Positions 39,739 to 49,192 are shown, counted from the stretch's first letter. The stretch: DNA of 64,000 bases from Streptomyces wuyuanensis (GCF_900103455.1 NZ_FNHI01000028.1:62001-126000), one strand, 5' to 3'. Numbers and translations are program-made. The notes: a model not told the origin generated them from the sequence alone.

Positions 39739-40637
39739 GCGCCCCGACCTCACCCCTGACCGGCACCCTCCGGGTCCTCGTGCGTCAGCACCGGTCGGCG
39801 CTCCGGACGCTCCTCGCCCTCTTCGCCCTCGGCTGCGGCGGCCTGGCGGCGGCGCGCCTGTGGTTCACCTCCGGACACGGGCGGCCCGGGGCGTTCGGTC
39901 CCGAGGACCTGCTGCTGGGGGCGCTCGACCGGGGAAGCACCCTCCTCGTGCTCGCGCCGCTGCTCATCGCCGCGTACGTGGCCGGGCCGCTCTTCGCCCG
40001 CGAGACGGAGACCGGGACCCACCAGGTCGCCTGGACCCAGTCCGTCTCCCCCCTCCGCTGGACGGCCACGAAACTGGTGCTCGCCGCGACGGCCGTCGCC
40101 GCCGCGTCGGCGGCCTTCGTCGCCGTCTTCCGCTGGAGCCGCGCCCCGGTCAGCGGCAACGCCTTCCTCCCGCTCTGGTCCGGCCCCGTCTACACGGCGT
40201 ACGGAACCACCGCCACGGCGTACGCGCTGCTGGCCGTCGGCGTCGGCGCGCTCACCGGCCTGCTGGTCCACCGCGCCCTCGCGGCGATGGGCGTCGCGGG
40301 CCTGGTGACCGGGACGGTGATGATCGTCCTCGGTACCGTCCGGCACACCCTCTGGCCGACGGAGACCATCACCGGCCGGCCCCTGCCCCACCCCCGCGAC
40401 ACCTGGTGGGTGGAGGCCGGCAGCCTCGGCCCGACGGGCGAGCGCACCTCCTCGGTCATGTGCCCCGGCTACTGGGACCCGTGCGACGGCGGCGGGACGG
40501 GCGTCACCGACTTCGCCAGGACCCACCCGCCCTCCCACTTCTGGCCGATCCAGCTCGTCGAGACCGGCATCGTGCTGGCGCTCGCCGCCGCGGCCACGTA
40601 CGCCGCCTTGCGCGTGCTGCGCCGGCGGCACGGCTGA
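39735..40637 (+). CDS. ABC transporter permease of the YtrA-type operon
   Basis: A 300-residue membrane protein with about six hydrophobic segments. After a cytosolic start (TGTLRVLVRQHRSALRTLLA) come helices such as STLLVLAPLLIAAYVAGPLF and ALAAMGVAGLVTGTVMIVLG. The last helix precedes a basic tail (ALRVLRRRHG). Family match is by context, as permeases of this group are poorly conserved. It completes the gntR-ATPase-permease operon. Confidence 0.85.
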   Translation: MSAPTSPLTGTLRVLVRQHRSALRTLLALFALGCGGLAAARLWFTSGHGRPGAFGPEDLLLGALDRGSTLLVLAPLLIAAYVAGPLFARETETGTHQVAWTQSVSPLRWTATKLVLAATAVAAASAAFVAVFRWSRAPVSGNAFLPLWSGPVYTAYGTTATAYALLAVGVGALTGLLVHRALAAMGVAGLVTGTVMIVLGTVRHTLWPTETITGRPLPHPRDTWWVEAGSLGPTGERTSSVMCPGYWDPCDGGGTGVTDFARTHPPSHFWPIQLVETGIVLALAAAATYAALRVLRRRHG

Positions 40638-40882
40638 CAACTCCCCGCCCGCGCGGGCGTGGTGGACGGGGGTCACCACATCCGCGCGGGTGGTGGGCAT
40701 GACACACGAGGTGCCCGGGGGTATCCCGTACGTCATGTTCTCGTTACCGGCCATTCAGGGACGCTTGCGACCCTCACGGAATGCAGCCCGCTGTGCCGCC
40801 CGCCCCGCGAAACGGGCGTTCCGACCCCATCAGGCCCCGTTCCGGCGCGCCCGGTCACCCTTTTGCGCGGAACAATGGGGCC

Positions 40883-43105
40883 ATGAGCCAGCAGCCCGCC
40901 GAGGTACCGGTCCAGAACGCCCAGCCGTCCGTCGGATCCATCGCCGCGCACCGCCCCCACACGGTGGCCGCCGCGGTCTCCGACCTGGAGCCCGACATCG
41001 ACGCCGACCTCGATGCCTACGAGGGCGAATCCGAGGACGCCGAGCTGCCCCAGGGGCGGTTCCTGGACCGCGAGCGCAGCTGGCTCGCGTTCAACGAACG
41101 GGTCCTGGAACTCGCTGAGGACCCTGCCACACCGCTGCTCGAACGAGCGAACTTCCTCGCGATCTTCGCCTCGAACCTCGACGAGTTCTTCATGGTCCGG
41201 GTGGCCGGACTGAAGCGCCGCATCGCGACCGGCGTCGCCACCCGCTCCGCCTCCGGACTGCAGCCCCGAGAGGTCCTGGAGCTGATCTGGAACCGCTCCC
41301 GCGAGCTCATGGCCCGGCACGCCGCCTGCTTCCAGCAGGACGTCGCCCCGGCGCTCGCCGACGAGGGCATCCACCTCATCCGCTGGCCCGAGCTCACGGA
41401 GAAGGAGCAGGCCCGCCTGTTCACCCTCTTCCGCCAGCAGATCTTCCCGGTCCTCACCCCGCTGGCCGTGGACCCCGCGCACCCCTTCCCGTACATCTCG
41501 GGCCTGTCGCTGAACCTCGCCGTGGTCGTCCGCAACCCGGTGAGCGGCCACCGCCACTTCGCCCGGGTGAAGGTGCCGCCGCTGCTGTCCCGCTTCCTCG
41601 AGGCCTCGCCCCAGCGGTACGTGCCGCTGGAGGACGTCATCGCGGCCCACCTGGAGGAGCTGTTCCCCGGCATGGAGGTGCTCGCGCACCACATGTTCCG
41701 GGTGACGAGGAACGAGGACCTCGAGGTCGAGGAGGACGACGCCGAGAACCTCCTCCAGGCCCTGGAGAAGGAGTTGCTGCGCCGCCGCTTCGGCCCGCCG
41801 GTCCGGCTGGAGGTCGAGGAGTCCATCGACCCGTACGTGCTGGACCTGCTCGTCCGGGAGCTGAAGATCTCCGAGTCCGAGGTCTACCCGCTGCCCGGGC
41901 CGCTCGATCTGACCGGGCTGTTCGGGATCGTCTCGCTCGACCGGCCCGAGCTGAAGTACCCCAAGTTCATCGCCGGCACCCACCGCGACCTCGCCGAGGT
42001 CGAGTCGGCGTCGGCGCCGGACATCTTCGCCGCGCTGCGCGAGCGGGACGTGCTGCTGCACCACCCCTACGACTCCTTCTCCACCTCCGTGCAGGCCTTC
42101 CTGGAGCAGGCGGCGGCGGACCCGGACGTCCTCGCGATCAAGCAGACTCTGTACCGGACGTCCGGCAAGTCGCCGATCGTGGACGCGCTGATCGACGCCG
42201 CCGAGTCCGGAAAGCAGGTGCTCGTCCTCGTCGAGATCAAGGCCCGGTTCGACGAGCAGGCCAACATCAAGTGGGCCCGAAAGCTGGAGGAGGCGGGCTG
42301 CCACGTGGTCTACGGCCTCGTCGGCCTGAAGACCCACTGCAAACTGTCGCTGGTCGTGCGCCAGGAGGGCGACACCCTGCGCCGCTACTCGCACGTCGGC
42401 ACCGGCAACTACCACCCGAAGACCGCGCGGCTGTACGAGGACCTCGGTCTGCTCACCGCGGACCCGCAGGTCGGCGCCGACCTCTCCGACCTGTTCAACC
42501 GGCTCTCCGGCTACTCGCGCCGCGAGACCTACCGCCGGCTGCTCGTCGCCCCGAAGTCGCTGCGCGACGGACTCGTCGCCCGGATCAACAAGGAGACCGT
42601 CCACCACCGGGCCGGCCGCCCCGCGTACGTCCGCATCAAGGTCAACTCGATGGTGGACGAGGCGATCATCGACGCCCTGTACCGCGCGTCCCGGGCCGGT
42701 GTCCCGGTCGACGTCTGGGTTCGCGGAATCTGCGCGATCCGGCCGGACGTCCCGGGCCTGTCCGAGAACATACGAGTCCGTTCCGTCCTCGGCCGCTTCC
42801 TCGAGCACTCCCGGATCTTCGCCTTCGGCAACGGCGGCGAACCGGAGGTGTGGATCGGCAGCGCGGACATGATGCACCGCAATCTCGACCGCCGTATCGA
42901 GGCACTCGTCCGGGTCACCGACCCGGCCCACCGCGCGGCCCTGACCCGGCTGCTGGAGAGCGGCATGTCCGATTCCACCTCGTCCTGGCACCTCGGCCCC
43001 GACGGCGAGTGGACCCGTCATGCGACGGACGCCGACGGGCAGCCGCTGCGGCACATCCAGGAGACGCTCATAGACGCCCGGAGGCGCAGGCGTGCACAAC
43101 CATGA
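40883..43105 (+). CDS. ppk: Polyphosphate kinase PPK1
   Basis: A 740-residue PPK1, which makes polyphosphate from ATP and is important in phosphate metabolism and antibiotic control in Streptomyces. Typical PPK1 blocks appear in order: RFLDRERSWLAFNERVLEL at the N-terminus, TLYRTSGKSPIVDALIDAA, the phosphohistidine region RRYSHVGTGNYHPKTARLYE, and YVRIKVNSMVDEAIIDALY near the C-terminus. The ATG at 40883 is used because conserved sequence begins ~50 residues on. It overlaps the CHAD gene by 14 bp. Confidence 0.96.
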   Translation: MSQQPAEVPVQNAQPSVGSIAAHRPHTVAAAVSDLEPDIDADLDAYEGESEDAELPQGRFLDRERSWLAFNERVLELAEDPATPLLERANFLAIFASNLDEFFMVRVAGLKRRIATGVATRSASGLQPREVLELIWNRSRELMARHAACFQQDVAPALADEGIHLIRWPELTEKEQARLFTLFRQQIFPVLTPLAVDPAHPFPYISGLSLNLAVVVRNPVSGHRHFARVKVPPLLSRFLEASPQRYVPLEDVIAAHLEELFPGMEVLAHHMFRVTRNEDLEVEEDDAENLLQALEKELLRRRFGPPVRLEVEESIDPYVLDLLVRELKISESEVYPLPGPLDLTGLFGIVSLDRPELKYPKFIAGTHRDLAEVESASAPDIFAALRERDVLLHHPYDSFSTSVQAFLEQAAADPDVLAIKQTLYRTSGKSPIVDALIDAAESGKQVLVLVEIKARFDEQANIKWARKLEEAGCHVVYGLVGLKTHCKLSLVVRQEGDTLRRYSHVGTGNYHPKTARLYEDLGLLTADPQVGADLSDLFNRLSGYSRRETYRRLLVAPKSLRDGLVARINKETVHHRAGRPAYVRIKVNSMVDEAIIDALYRASRAGVPVDVWVRGICAIRPDVPGLSENIRVRSVLGRFLEHSRIFAFGNGGEPEVWIGSADMMHRNLDRRIEALVRVTDPAHRAALTRLLESGMSDSTSSWHLGPDGEWTRHATDADGQPLRHIQETLIDARRRRRAQP

Positions 43106-44213
43106 CCTTCCCCTGGCGCCGCGGGGGACCGGCGCCGACCAGGTCCTGGCCGGATATCTGCACAGGCAGGCCGGCGACTTCCTCCGCAGTCTGCGGCTGC
43201 ACGGCGAGAGCGGTGCGGACACGCAGAGCGCGGCGGAGGCCGCCAGGTCCCTGCGGCGGGCCGCCCGCCGTATCCGCGGCACCCTCCACACCTTCCGTCC
43301 CCTGCTGGACCCGGCCTGGGGGGACCAGCTCCGGACCGAGCTCGGCTGGCTCTCCGGTGTCCTCGCCGAGGAGCACGCCTGTACGGCCCGGCTGAGCCGG
43401 CTGCTCGACGCCCTGGCCCGGCTCTCGGGCACCCAGCCGGTACCCGCGGCGCGGGCCGCGGACGGCGACTCGGGCACGGACGCGCCGGCGGAGGTCGTGT
43501 CGGCCGCCTCCGCCGGACCCCCACCCGCCGCCGAGCGGCCGGGCCGGGGCTCCCTGACCGTCGGCGGCGCCCGCGCCGGGGCGCTGCTGGAACGGCAGCT
43601 CACCCTCGGCCGCACCCGGGCCCACTCCGCCGCCCTCCAGGCACTCGGCTCCGCACGGTTCCACGCGGTCGCGGACGCCGTCGCCCTGCTCGCCTCCGAG
43701 GTGCCGCTGGCCACCCCCGCCGGGGAGCCCGGCGCCGTCCTCGCGGCCCATGCGGAGGGCGCCGAGCTCAGGCTGCTCGACGCGGTCACCGCACTGCCGC
43801 TGGCCCGCGCGTCCCACCCGTACAACGCGGAGGCCCTGGTCCACGGCCTCGCCACCGCCTCCGCCGGCGAGTCCCAGGACGCGCCCTGGCACCGGGTACG
43901 GCATCTGCTGCGGTTGCACCGGTACGCCCAGGAGGTGCTGCACGCGGGAGACGGCGCCGGCCCCGGCCGTCGGCTCTCCGCCGCCGGCCGCACCCTGGAC
44001 CGGCACCGCGACGCCGCGGAGGCCGCCGCGGCCGCGGCCTCCGCCGCGCGCACGCCCCGTATCGCGCCGGCCACCGCGTACGCCCTCGGCGTGCTCCACG
44101 CCGACCAGCGCCACGAGGTCGAGGCCGCCCGCTTCGACTTCCAGCGGGCGTGGCGGGAGACGCCCCCCGGGACGGACGGGCCCCGGGACGAGCACGCGCT
44201 GGCCGCGCCGTGA
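43092..44213 (+). CDS. CHAD-domain protein
   Basis: A 373-residue all-alpha protein with a CHAD domain. Conserved His and basic residues lie in GYLHRQAGDFLRSLRLHG, RSLRRAARRIRGTLHTFRPLL and RARAHSAALQALGS-like helices. The middle has Ala/Gly-rich linkers. CHAD domains bind polyphosphate granules, and this gene follows ppk directly with its start inside the 3' end of ppk. Its stop overlaps the Nudix gene start (GTGA). A role at polyphosphate granules fits both sequence and context; no enzymatic residues are evident. Confidence 0.88.
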   Translation: MHNHDLPLAPRGTGADQVLAGYLHRQAGDFLRSLRLHGESGADTQSAAEAARSLRRAARRIRGTLHTFRPLLDPAWGDQLRTELGWLSGVLAEEHACTARLSRLLDALARLSGTQPVPAARAADGDSGTDAPAEVVSAASAGPPPAAERPGRGSLTVGGARAGALLERQLTLGRTRAHSAALQALGSARFHAVADAVALLASEVPLATPAGEPGAVLAAHAEGAELRLLDAVTALPLARASHPYNAEALVHGLATASAGESQDAPWHRVRHLLRLHRYAQEVLHAGDGAGPGRRLSAAGRTLDRHRDAAEAAAAAASAARTPRIAPATAYALGVLHADQRHEVEAARFDFQRAWRETPPGTDGPRDEHALAAP

Positions 44214-44638
44214 GCACCGCCCCCGACGGCACCGTCCTCGCCGCCGGCTGCGTCCTGTGGCGGCGCTCCGGGCAGGCTGCCGGCGGGATCGAGATCTGCC
44301 TGGTCCACCGGCCCAGGTACGACGACTGGTCGCATCCGAAGGGCAAGCTCAAACCGGGCGAACGGGCCCTGGAGGGCGCGCTGCGCGAGGTCCGCGAGGA
44401 GACCGGCCACCAGGGGGTGCCGGGCCCGGTGCTGCCGACGGTCCGCTACCTCGTCGCAGGCCGCCCCAAGCAGGTCAGCTACTGGGCCGCAGAGGCCCCT
44501 TCACCGGGCGACTTCACCCCCGGCCGCGAGGTCGACCGCATCGCCTGGCTGCCCCCGGACGCCGCCCGCCGCCGGATCACCGAGCCACGCGACCGCACCC
44601 TCGTCGACGCCCTGCTCAAGGCCCTCGGCACCGGCTGA
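44210..44638 (+). CDS. Nudix hydrolase of the ppk operon
   Basis: A 142-residue Nudix enzyme. The full Nudix box G(X5)E(X7)REU(X)EE(X)GU is present: GKLKPGERALEGALREVREETG (residues 45-66, given here by position). It begins with a GTG overlapping the CHAD stop. The substrate may be an oxidised nucleotide, NUDIX-type dinucleotide or, given the neighbours, a nucleotide linked to polyphosphate metabolism such as Ap4A. It lacks the C-terminal phosphatase domain of mycobacterial MutT1. It is the last gene of the ppk-CHAD-Nudix operon. Confidence 0.92.
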   Translation: MSTAPDGTVLAAGCVLWRRSGQAAGGIEICLVHRPRYDDWSHPKGKLKPGERALEGALREVREETGHQGVPGPVLPTVRYLVAGRPKQVSYWAAEAPSPGDFTPGREVDRIAWLPPDAARRRITEPRDRTLVDALLKALGTG

Positions 44639-44816
44639 CCACGGGCCGCGTACCCCGTCCGGACCACGGCGCCGCCGCTCCGGGCCCGGGGCCGAACCCG
44701 CCGTACCGCAAGGGCGGCCGGAACCCGCGACACCGCCGGTCCGGGACCCGCCGTGCCGTACCCGCCGGGGCGCGAGGTCACGCCCCGATAAAGGCGGAAC
44801 TTCTTTGTCCGGCAGG

Positions 44817-44856
44817 GTTCACCTCCCGTTCACCACGGCCCGTCGGCCGCTTCACC
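44817..44856 (+). promoter_or_regulatory. PhoP box (PHO box) of pstS
   Basis: GTTCACC occurs at 44817 and 44828 (11-bp direct repeat, GTTCACCTCCC then GTTCACCACGG). A third degenerate unit CTTCACC lies at 44850, 22 bp (two units) further on. This is the direct-repeat pattern bound by streptomycete PhoP, in the expected place before pstS. A TAATTT element (44867-44872) may be the -10. Confidence 0.9.
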
Positions 44857-44995
44857 TGATCTGCCTAATTTCGGGCTTACCCGGTGACCGGCACAGTGCC
44901 GCGCCACCCACCCCGACACACGCCGCCGTAGAACGACAAGGGCAGACCGAGCCCTCGTCCGCGCACCCGGCGGCTTCTGGAAGGAACACCCGAAA

Positions 44996-46132
44996 GTGAA
45001 GCTTCAGCGCAAGAACGGGCTTCGCGCCACCGCGCTCGGTGCCCTCGCCGTGTCCGGCGCCCTGGTCCTCACGGCGTGTGGTTCGGACGACAACACCGGC
45101 GGCACCGGCGGCACCGGCGAGAAGACGAGCGCCGCGTCGAACATCAAGTGCGACGACGCCAAGGGCCAGCTCCTGGCGGCGGGGTCGACCGCACAGAAGA
45201 ACGCCATGGACCTCTGGGTGAAGAACTTCCAGGCGGCCTGCTCCGGCGTCGAGGTCAATTACCAGGCCATCGGCTCCGGCGGTGGCATCACCAAGTTCAC
45301 CCAGGGCCAGGTGGCCTTCGCCGGATCCGACTCCGCGCTGAAGCCCGAGGAGGTCGAGGAGTCCAAGAAGGTCTGCAAGACGGGCCAGGGCATCAACCTG
45401 CCGATGGTGGGCGGCCCGGTGGCCATCGGCTACAACCTCAGCGGCGTGGACAACCTCGTCCTCGACGCCCCCACCCTGGCCAAGATCTTCGACACGAAGA
45501 TCAAGAAGTGGAACGACCCGGCGATCGCCAAGCTCAACCCGGACGTCAAGCTCCCCGGCACCACGATCCAGGCGTTCCACCGCTCGGACGAGTCCGGCAC
45601 CACCCAGAACCTGCACAAGTACCTCAGCGAGGCCGCCCCGGCCGACTGGAAGCACGACCCGAAGTCGAAGTCGTGGGAGGCCCCCGGCGGCCAGGCCGCC
45701 AGCGGCTCCTCCGGCGTGGCTTCCTCCGTCAAGGGCACCGAGGGCGCGATCGGCTACTTCGAACTGTCCTACGCGACCGCTCAGAAGATCAGCACGGTCA
45801 AGCTCAGCACCGGCGCCTCCGCCCCGGTCGAGGCCACCACCGAGAACGCCTCGAAGGCCATCGCCGCCGCCAAGGTCAAGGGCACCGGGAACGACCTCGC
45901 CCTCAGCCTCGACTACAAGACCCAGGTCGACGGCGCCTACCCGATCATCCTGGTCACGTACGAGATCGCCTGCGACAAGGGCAACAAGGCGGAGACCCTG
46001 CCCGCGCTGAAGGCGTTCCTGAACTACACCGTCAGCGACGAGGGCCAGAAGGTCCTCTCGGACGCCGGCTACGCGCCGCTGCCGACCGAGATCGCGGCCA
46101 AGGTCCGCGAGATCGTCCCCACCCTGTCCTGA
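44996..46132 (+). CDS. pstS: PstS, phosphate-binding lipoprotein
   Basis: A 378-residue extracytoplasmic phosphate receptor. The signal peptide ends in a lipobox (GALVLTACGSDD, Cys as lipid attachment). Phosphate-binding segments are LAAGSTAQKNAM, AFAGSDSALKPEE and AFHRSDESGTTQNL. PstS passes phosphate to the PstCAB transporter encoded downstream. A GTG start at 44996 is used with AAGGA just upstream. A large stem-loop follows before pstC, which usually lets pstS be expressed more than the rest. Confidence 0.97.
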   Translation: MKLQRKNGLRATALGALAVSGALVLTACGSDDNTGGTGGTGEKTSAASNIKCDDAKGQLLAAGSTAQKNAMDLWVKNFQAACSGVEVNYQAIGSGGGITKFTQGQVAFAGSDSALKPEEVEESKKVCKTGQGINLPMVGGPVAIGYNLSGVDNLVLDAPTLAKIFDTKIKKWNDPAIAKLNPDVKLPGTTIQAFHRSDESGTTQNLHKYLSEAAPADWKHDPKSKSWEAPGGQAASGSSGVASSVKGTEGAIGYFELSYATAQKISTVKLSTGASAPVEATTENASKAIAAAKVKGTGNDLALSLDYKTQVDGAYPIILVTYEIACDKGNKAETLPALKAFLNYTVSDEGQKVLSDAGYAPLPTEIAAKVREIVPTLS

Positions 46133-46137
46133 CCCGA

Positions 46138-46176
46138 CCGGGGCCGGTCCGTCACACCACGACGGGCCGGCCCCGG
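46138..46176 (+). terminator. Intercistronic stem-loop between pstS and pstC
   Basis: CCGGGGCCGG (46138-46147) pairs with CCGGCCCCGG (46167-46176). The inner TCCGTC/GACGGG extends it to about 16 bp with a 7-base loop. It lacks a U-tract, so it is likely a partial terminator or mRNA stabiliser that raises PstS relative to the transporter. Confidence 0.65.
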
Positions 46177-46232
46177 CATCCGGTGCACCGCCGCCGGGAG
46201 CCTCACGGCTCCGCAGACCGGAGAAACCATTG

Positions 46233-47225
46233 ATGGCAACCACCATTCAGACCGACGCGCCGCCTCCACCGGGGCCGGCCGCAGCAGCGCCCAAGCCCAA
46301 GACCCGCCCGGGAGACCGTGTCTTCCTGGGCCTGTCCCGTGGTTCCGGCATCGCCCTGCTGATGATCATGGCCGCGATCGCGGGCTTCCTCAGCTACCGT
46401 GCCTTTCTCGCCATCTCGAAGGACCAAGGGAACTTCCTCACCACCTTCGAGTGGAACCCGGCCGGCGACCCGCCGGTCTTCGGCATCGCCGTCCTGGCCT
46501 TCGGCACGATCGTCTCCTCGGTCATCGCCATGGCCATCGCCGTGCCCGTCGCCGTCGGCATCGCGCTGTTCATCTCGCACTACGCGCCGCGCAGGCTCGC
46601 AGCGCCGCTCGCCTACATCGTGGACCTGCTCGCGGCCGTCCCGAGCATCATCTACGGCCTCTGGGGCGCGATCTTCCTCGTCCCCTACCTCGACGGCCTC
46701 AACCAGTGGCTCGACGAGTACATGGGCTGGACGTACATCTTCGACAAGGCCGGCGACGGCCCCGCGCGCAATCTGTTCACCGTCGGCATCCTGCTGGCGA
46801 TCATGATCCTTCCGATCATCACCAACGTCACCCGTGAGGTCTTCCTCCAGGTCCCGAAGATGCACGAGGAGGCGGCGCTCGCCCTCGGCGCCACCCGCTG
46901 GGAGGTCATCCGCATGTCGGTGCTCCCCTTCGGCCGCTCCGGCATCATCAGCGCCTCCATGCTCGGCCTGGGCCGCGCGCTCGGCGAGACCATGGCCGTC
47001 GCCGTGGTCCTCTCCCCGAGCTTCCTGATCTCCGGTCACCTGCTCGACCCGGGCGGCGGCACCTTCGCCCAGAACATCGCCTCGAAGTTCAACGAGGCCA
47101 ACGAGTTCGGCCGCGACGCCCTGATCGCCTCCGGCCTGGTTCTCTTCGTCATCACCCTGCTGGTCAACGGCGCGGCCCGGTGGATCATCGCCCGTCGCAA
47201 GGAGTACTCGGGGGCCAACGCATGA
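46233..47225 (+). CDS. pstC: PstC, phosphate ABC permease
   Basis: A 330-residue membrane permease with six helices. The cytosolic N-terminus (PAAAAPKPKTRPGDRVFLGL) is followed by helices such as GIALLMIMAAIAGFLSYRAF. The EAA loop is MHEEAALALGATRWEVIRMSVLP. It forms the channel with PstA. Its stop overlaps the pstA start (ATGA). The start ATG 46233 directly follows a TTG, and the ATG is preferred. Confidence 0.96.
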   Translation: MATTIQTDAPPPPGPAAAAPKPKTRPGDRVFLGLSRGSGIALLMIMAAIAGFLSYRAFLAISKDQGNFLTTFEWNPAGDPPVFGIAVLAFGTIVSSVIAMAIAVPVAVGIALFISHYAPRRLAAPLAYIVDLLAAVPSIIYGLWGAIFLVPYLDGLNQWLDEYMGWTYIFDKAGDGPARNLFTVGILLAIMILPIITNVTREVFLQVPKMHEEAALALGATRWEVIRMSVLPFGRSGIISASMLGLGRALGETMAVAVVLSPSFLISGHLLDPGGGTFAQNIASKFNEANEFGRDALIASGLVLFVITLLVNGAARWIIARRKEYSGANA

Positions 47226-48295
47226 GCCACGTCGTCCAGGATCGGCGGCCGGTCACCACCGTGCGCGTCAACCACCTCTCCCACGCCCGGCTTCCCCGCT
47301 GGGCGCAGCCGGCCATCGCCGCCGGCGCCGTCGCCGCGGGCATCGGCCTCGGTACGGTCGCGGGCTGGCAGAGCCGAACCCAGTGGGGCATGCTGGCCGC
47401 CCTGCTCTTCGTGCTCGCCAGCTACCTGATCACCGCGAAGGTGGAAGGCAAGCGCCAGGCCAGGGACCGGGTCGCCACCAGCATCGTCTGGGTCGCCTTC
47501 GTCCTCGCCGTCGTCCCTCTCGTCTCCCTGTCGTGGGTCACGGTCAGCAACGGCCTGGAAGTCCTCGACCCGTACTTCCTCAGCCACTCCATGAACGCGG
47601 TCCTCGACGCCGAGACCGGCGGCGGGGTGTACCACGCCCTGCTCGGCACGATCGAGCAGGTCCTCATCGCCACGCTGATCGCCGCCCCGGTGGGTTTGCT
47701 CACCGCGGTCTACCTCGTCGAGTACGGCGGTGGAAGGCTGGCCAAGGCCGTCACCTTCTTCGTCGACGTCATGACGGGCATCCCGTCCATCGTCGCGGGC
47801 CTGTTCGTCCTGGCCACATGGAATCTGATATTGGGCTTCGGGCCCTCCGGATTCGCAGGCGCGCTCGCGCTCGCCATCCTGATGATGCCGGTCGTCGTCC
47901 GCTCCACCGAGGAGATGCTCAAGCTCGTCCCGAACGAGCTGCGCGAGGCCTCGCTCGCGCTCGGCGTCCCCAAGTGGCGGACGATCCTCAAGGTGGTCAT
48001 CCCCACCGCGATCGGCGGCATCACCACGGGCGTCATGCTCGCGGTGGCCCGCATCACCGGTGAGACGGCTCCCGTGCTGCTGCTCGTCTTCGGCACGAAG
48101 CTGATCAACCCGAACCCCTTCGAAGGCGCCCAGGCGTCCCTGCCGCTGTACGTGTACGAGCAGTACGCCGTCGGCACGGACGCCTCCATCTCCCGCGCCT
48201 GGGCCGCCGCCCTCGTGCTGATCGCCTTCGTCATGATCCTCAACCTGGTGGCCCGCGGCATCGCCCGCTGGAAGGCCCCGAAGACCGGCCGCTGA
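47222..48295 (+). CDS. pstA: PstA, phosphate ABC permease
   Basis: A 357-residue membrane permease. The N-terminus has ~60 extra residues before TM1 (AQPAIAAGAVAAGIGLGTVAG), as in other streptomycete PstA proteins. The EAA loop is PNELREASLALGVPKWRTILKVVIP. It partners PstC in the phosphate transporter. It overlaps pstC by 4 bp and precedes pstB by 29 bp. Confidence 0.96.
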   Translation: MSHVVQDRRPVTTVRVNHLSHARLPRWAQPAIAAGAVAAGIGLGTVAGWQSRTQWGMLAALLFVLASYLITAKVEGKRQARDRVATSIVWVAFVLAVVPLVSLSWVTVSNGLEVLDPYFLSHSMNAVLDAETGGGVYHALLGTIEQVLIATLIAAPVGLLTAVYLVEYGGGRLAKAVTFFVDVMTGIPSIVAGLFVLATWNLILGFGPSGFAGALALAILMMPVVVRSTEEMLKLVPNELREASLALGVPKWRTILKVVIPTAIGGITTGVMLAVARITGETAPVLLLVFGTKLINPNPFEGAQASLPLYVYEQYAVGTDASISRAWAAALVLIAFVMILNLVARGIARWKAPKTGR

Positions 48296-48324
48296 GCGCG
48301 CGGCGATTTGGAAGTGACTGAGTA

Positions 48325-49101
48325 ATGGCCAAGCGAATCGACATCAGCGGACTGTCCGCCTTCTACGGCTCCCACAAGGCGATCGAGGACATCTCGATGA
48401 CCGTGGAGCCCCGCTCGGTGACGGCCTTCATCGGCCCCTCCGGCTGCGGCAAGTCGACGTTCCTGCGCACCCTGAACCGCATGCACGAGGTCACCCCCGG
48501 CGGCCGTGTCGAGGGCAAGGTGATGCTGGACGACGAGAACCTGTACGGCAAGGACGTCGACCCCGTCGCGGTGCGGCGCACCGTCGGCATGGTGTTCCAG
48601 CGCCCCAACCCGTTCCCGACGATGTCCATCTTCGACAACGTCGCCGCCGGCCTGCGGCTGAACGGCTCGTACAAGAAGAACCAGCTCAACGACGTCGTCG
48701 AGCGTTCCCTCAAGGGCGCCAACCTCTGGAACGAGGTCAAGGACCGCCTCAACAAGCCCGGCTCGGGCCTCTCCGGCGGCCAGCAGCAGCGGCTGTGCAT
48801 CGCCCGCGCGATCGCGGTCGAGCCGGACGTCCTGCTGATGGACGAGCCCTGCTCGGCGCTCGACCCGATCTCCACGCTGGCGATCGAGGACCTGATCGGC
48901 GAGCTGAAGGAGCGCTTCACGATCGTCATCGTGACGCACAACATGCAGCAGGCGGCGCGCGTCTCCGACCGCACGGCGTTCTTCAACCTCGCGGCGGTCG
49001 GGCAGCCCGGCAAGCTCATCGAGATAGACGAGACGGAGCGGATCTTCTCCAACCCGTCCGTCCAGGCGACCGAGGACTACATCTCGGGCCGCTTCGGCTG
49101 A
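48325..49101 (+). CDS. pstB: PstB, phosphate ABC transporter ATPase
   Basis: A 258-residue ATPase. Walker A is GPSGCGKST, the Q-loop MVFQRPNPFPTMSIFDNV, the signature LSGGQQQRLCIARAIAV, and Walker B VLLMDEPCSALDPIS. The PstB-typical start is ISGLSAFYGSHKAIEDIS. It powers phosphate import through PstCA. A strong intrinsic terminator follows it, and phoU is not adjacent, as is usual in Streptomyces. Confidence 0.97.
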   Translation: MAKRIDISGLSAFYGSHKAIEDISMTVEPRSVTAFIGPSGCGKSTFLRTLNRMHEVTPGGRVEGKVMLDDENLYGKDVDPVAVRRTVGMVFQRPNPFPTMSIFDNVAAGLRLNGSYKKNQLNDVVERSLKGANLWNEVKDRLNKPGSGLSGGQQQRLCIARAIAVEPDVLLMDEPCSALDPISTLAIEDLIGELKERFTIVIVTHNMQQAARVSDRTAFFNLAAVGQPGKLIEIDETERIFSNPSVQATEDYISGRFG

Positions 49102-49155
49102 GCACCCCCGTACTGCCCTGCGGTGCTGCATGGCGGTGCCACCGCAGGGCGAACG

Positions 49156-49192
49156 GTCGGCCCCCTCTCATCCGAGCGGGGGCCGACGTTTT
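49156..49192 (+). terminator. Intrinsic terminator of the pst operon
   Basis: GTCGGCCCCC (49156-49165) and GGGGGCCGAC (49178-49187) form a perfect 10-bp stem with a 12-base loop followed by GTTTT. A weaker hairpin (CCCTGCGGTG with CACCGCAGGG) lies just before. The rest of the 371-bp gap holds a 15-base direct repeat GGAACGAGGTCCGGG (49316, 49344) and the convergent terminator at 49399. Confidence 0.88.

Noticed and set aside
40736..40765. Possible PhoP box upstream of ppk (GTTCTCGTTAC ... ATTCAGGG)
   Set aside because: The repeats match the 11-bp consensus too poorly and are not in phase, unlike the clear box before pstS.
40733..44410. A 1,225-codon open frame antisense to ppk and the CHAD gene
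   Set aside because: Long antisense frames are common at this G+C content. Its protein is full of Arg, Gly and low complexity, while ppk on the plus strand matches a known family throughout.
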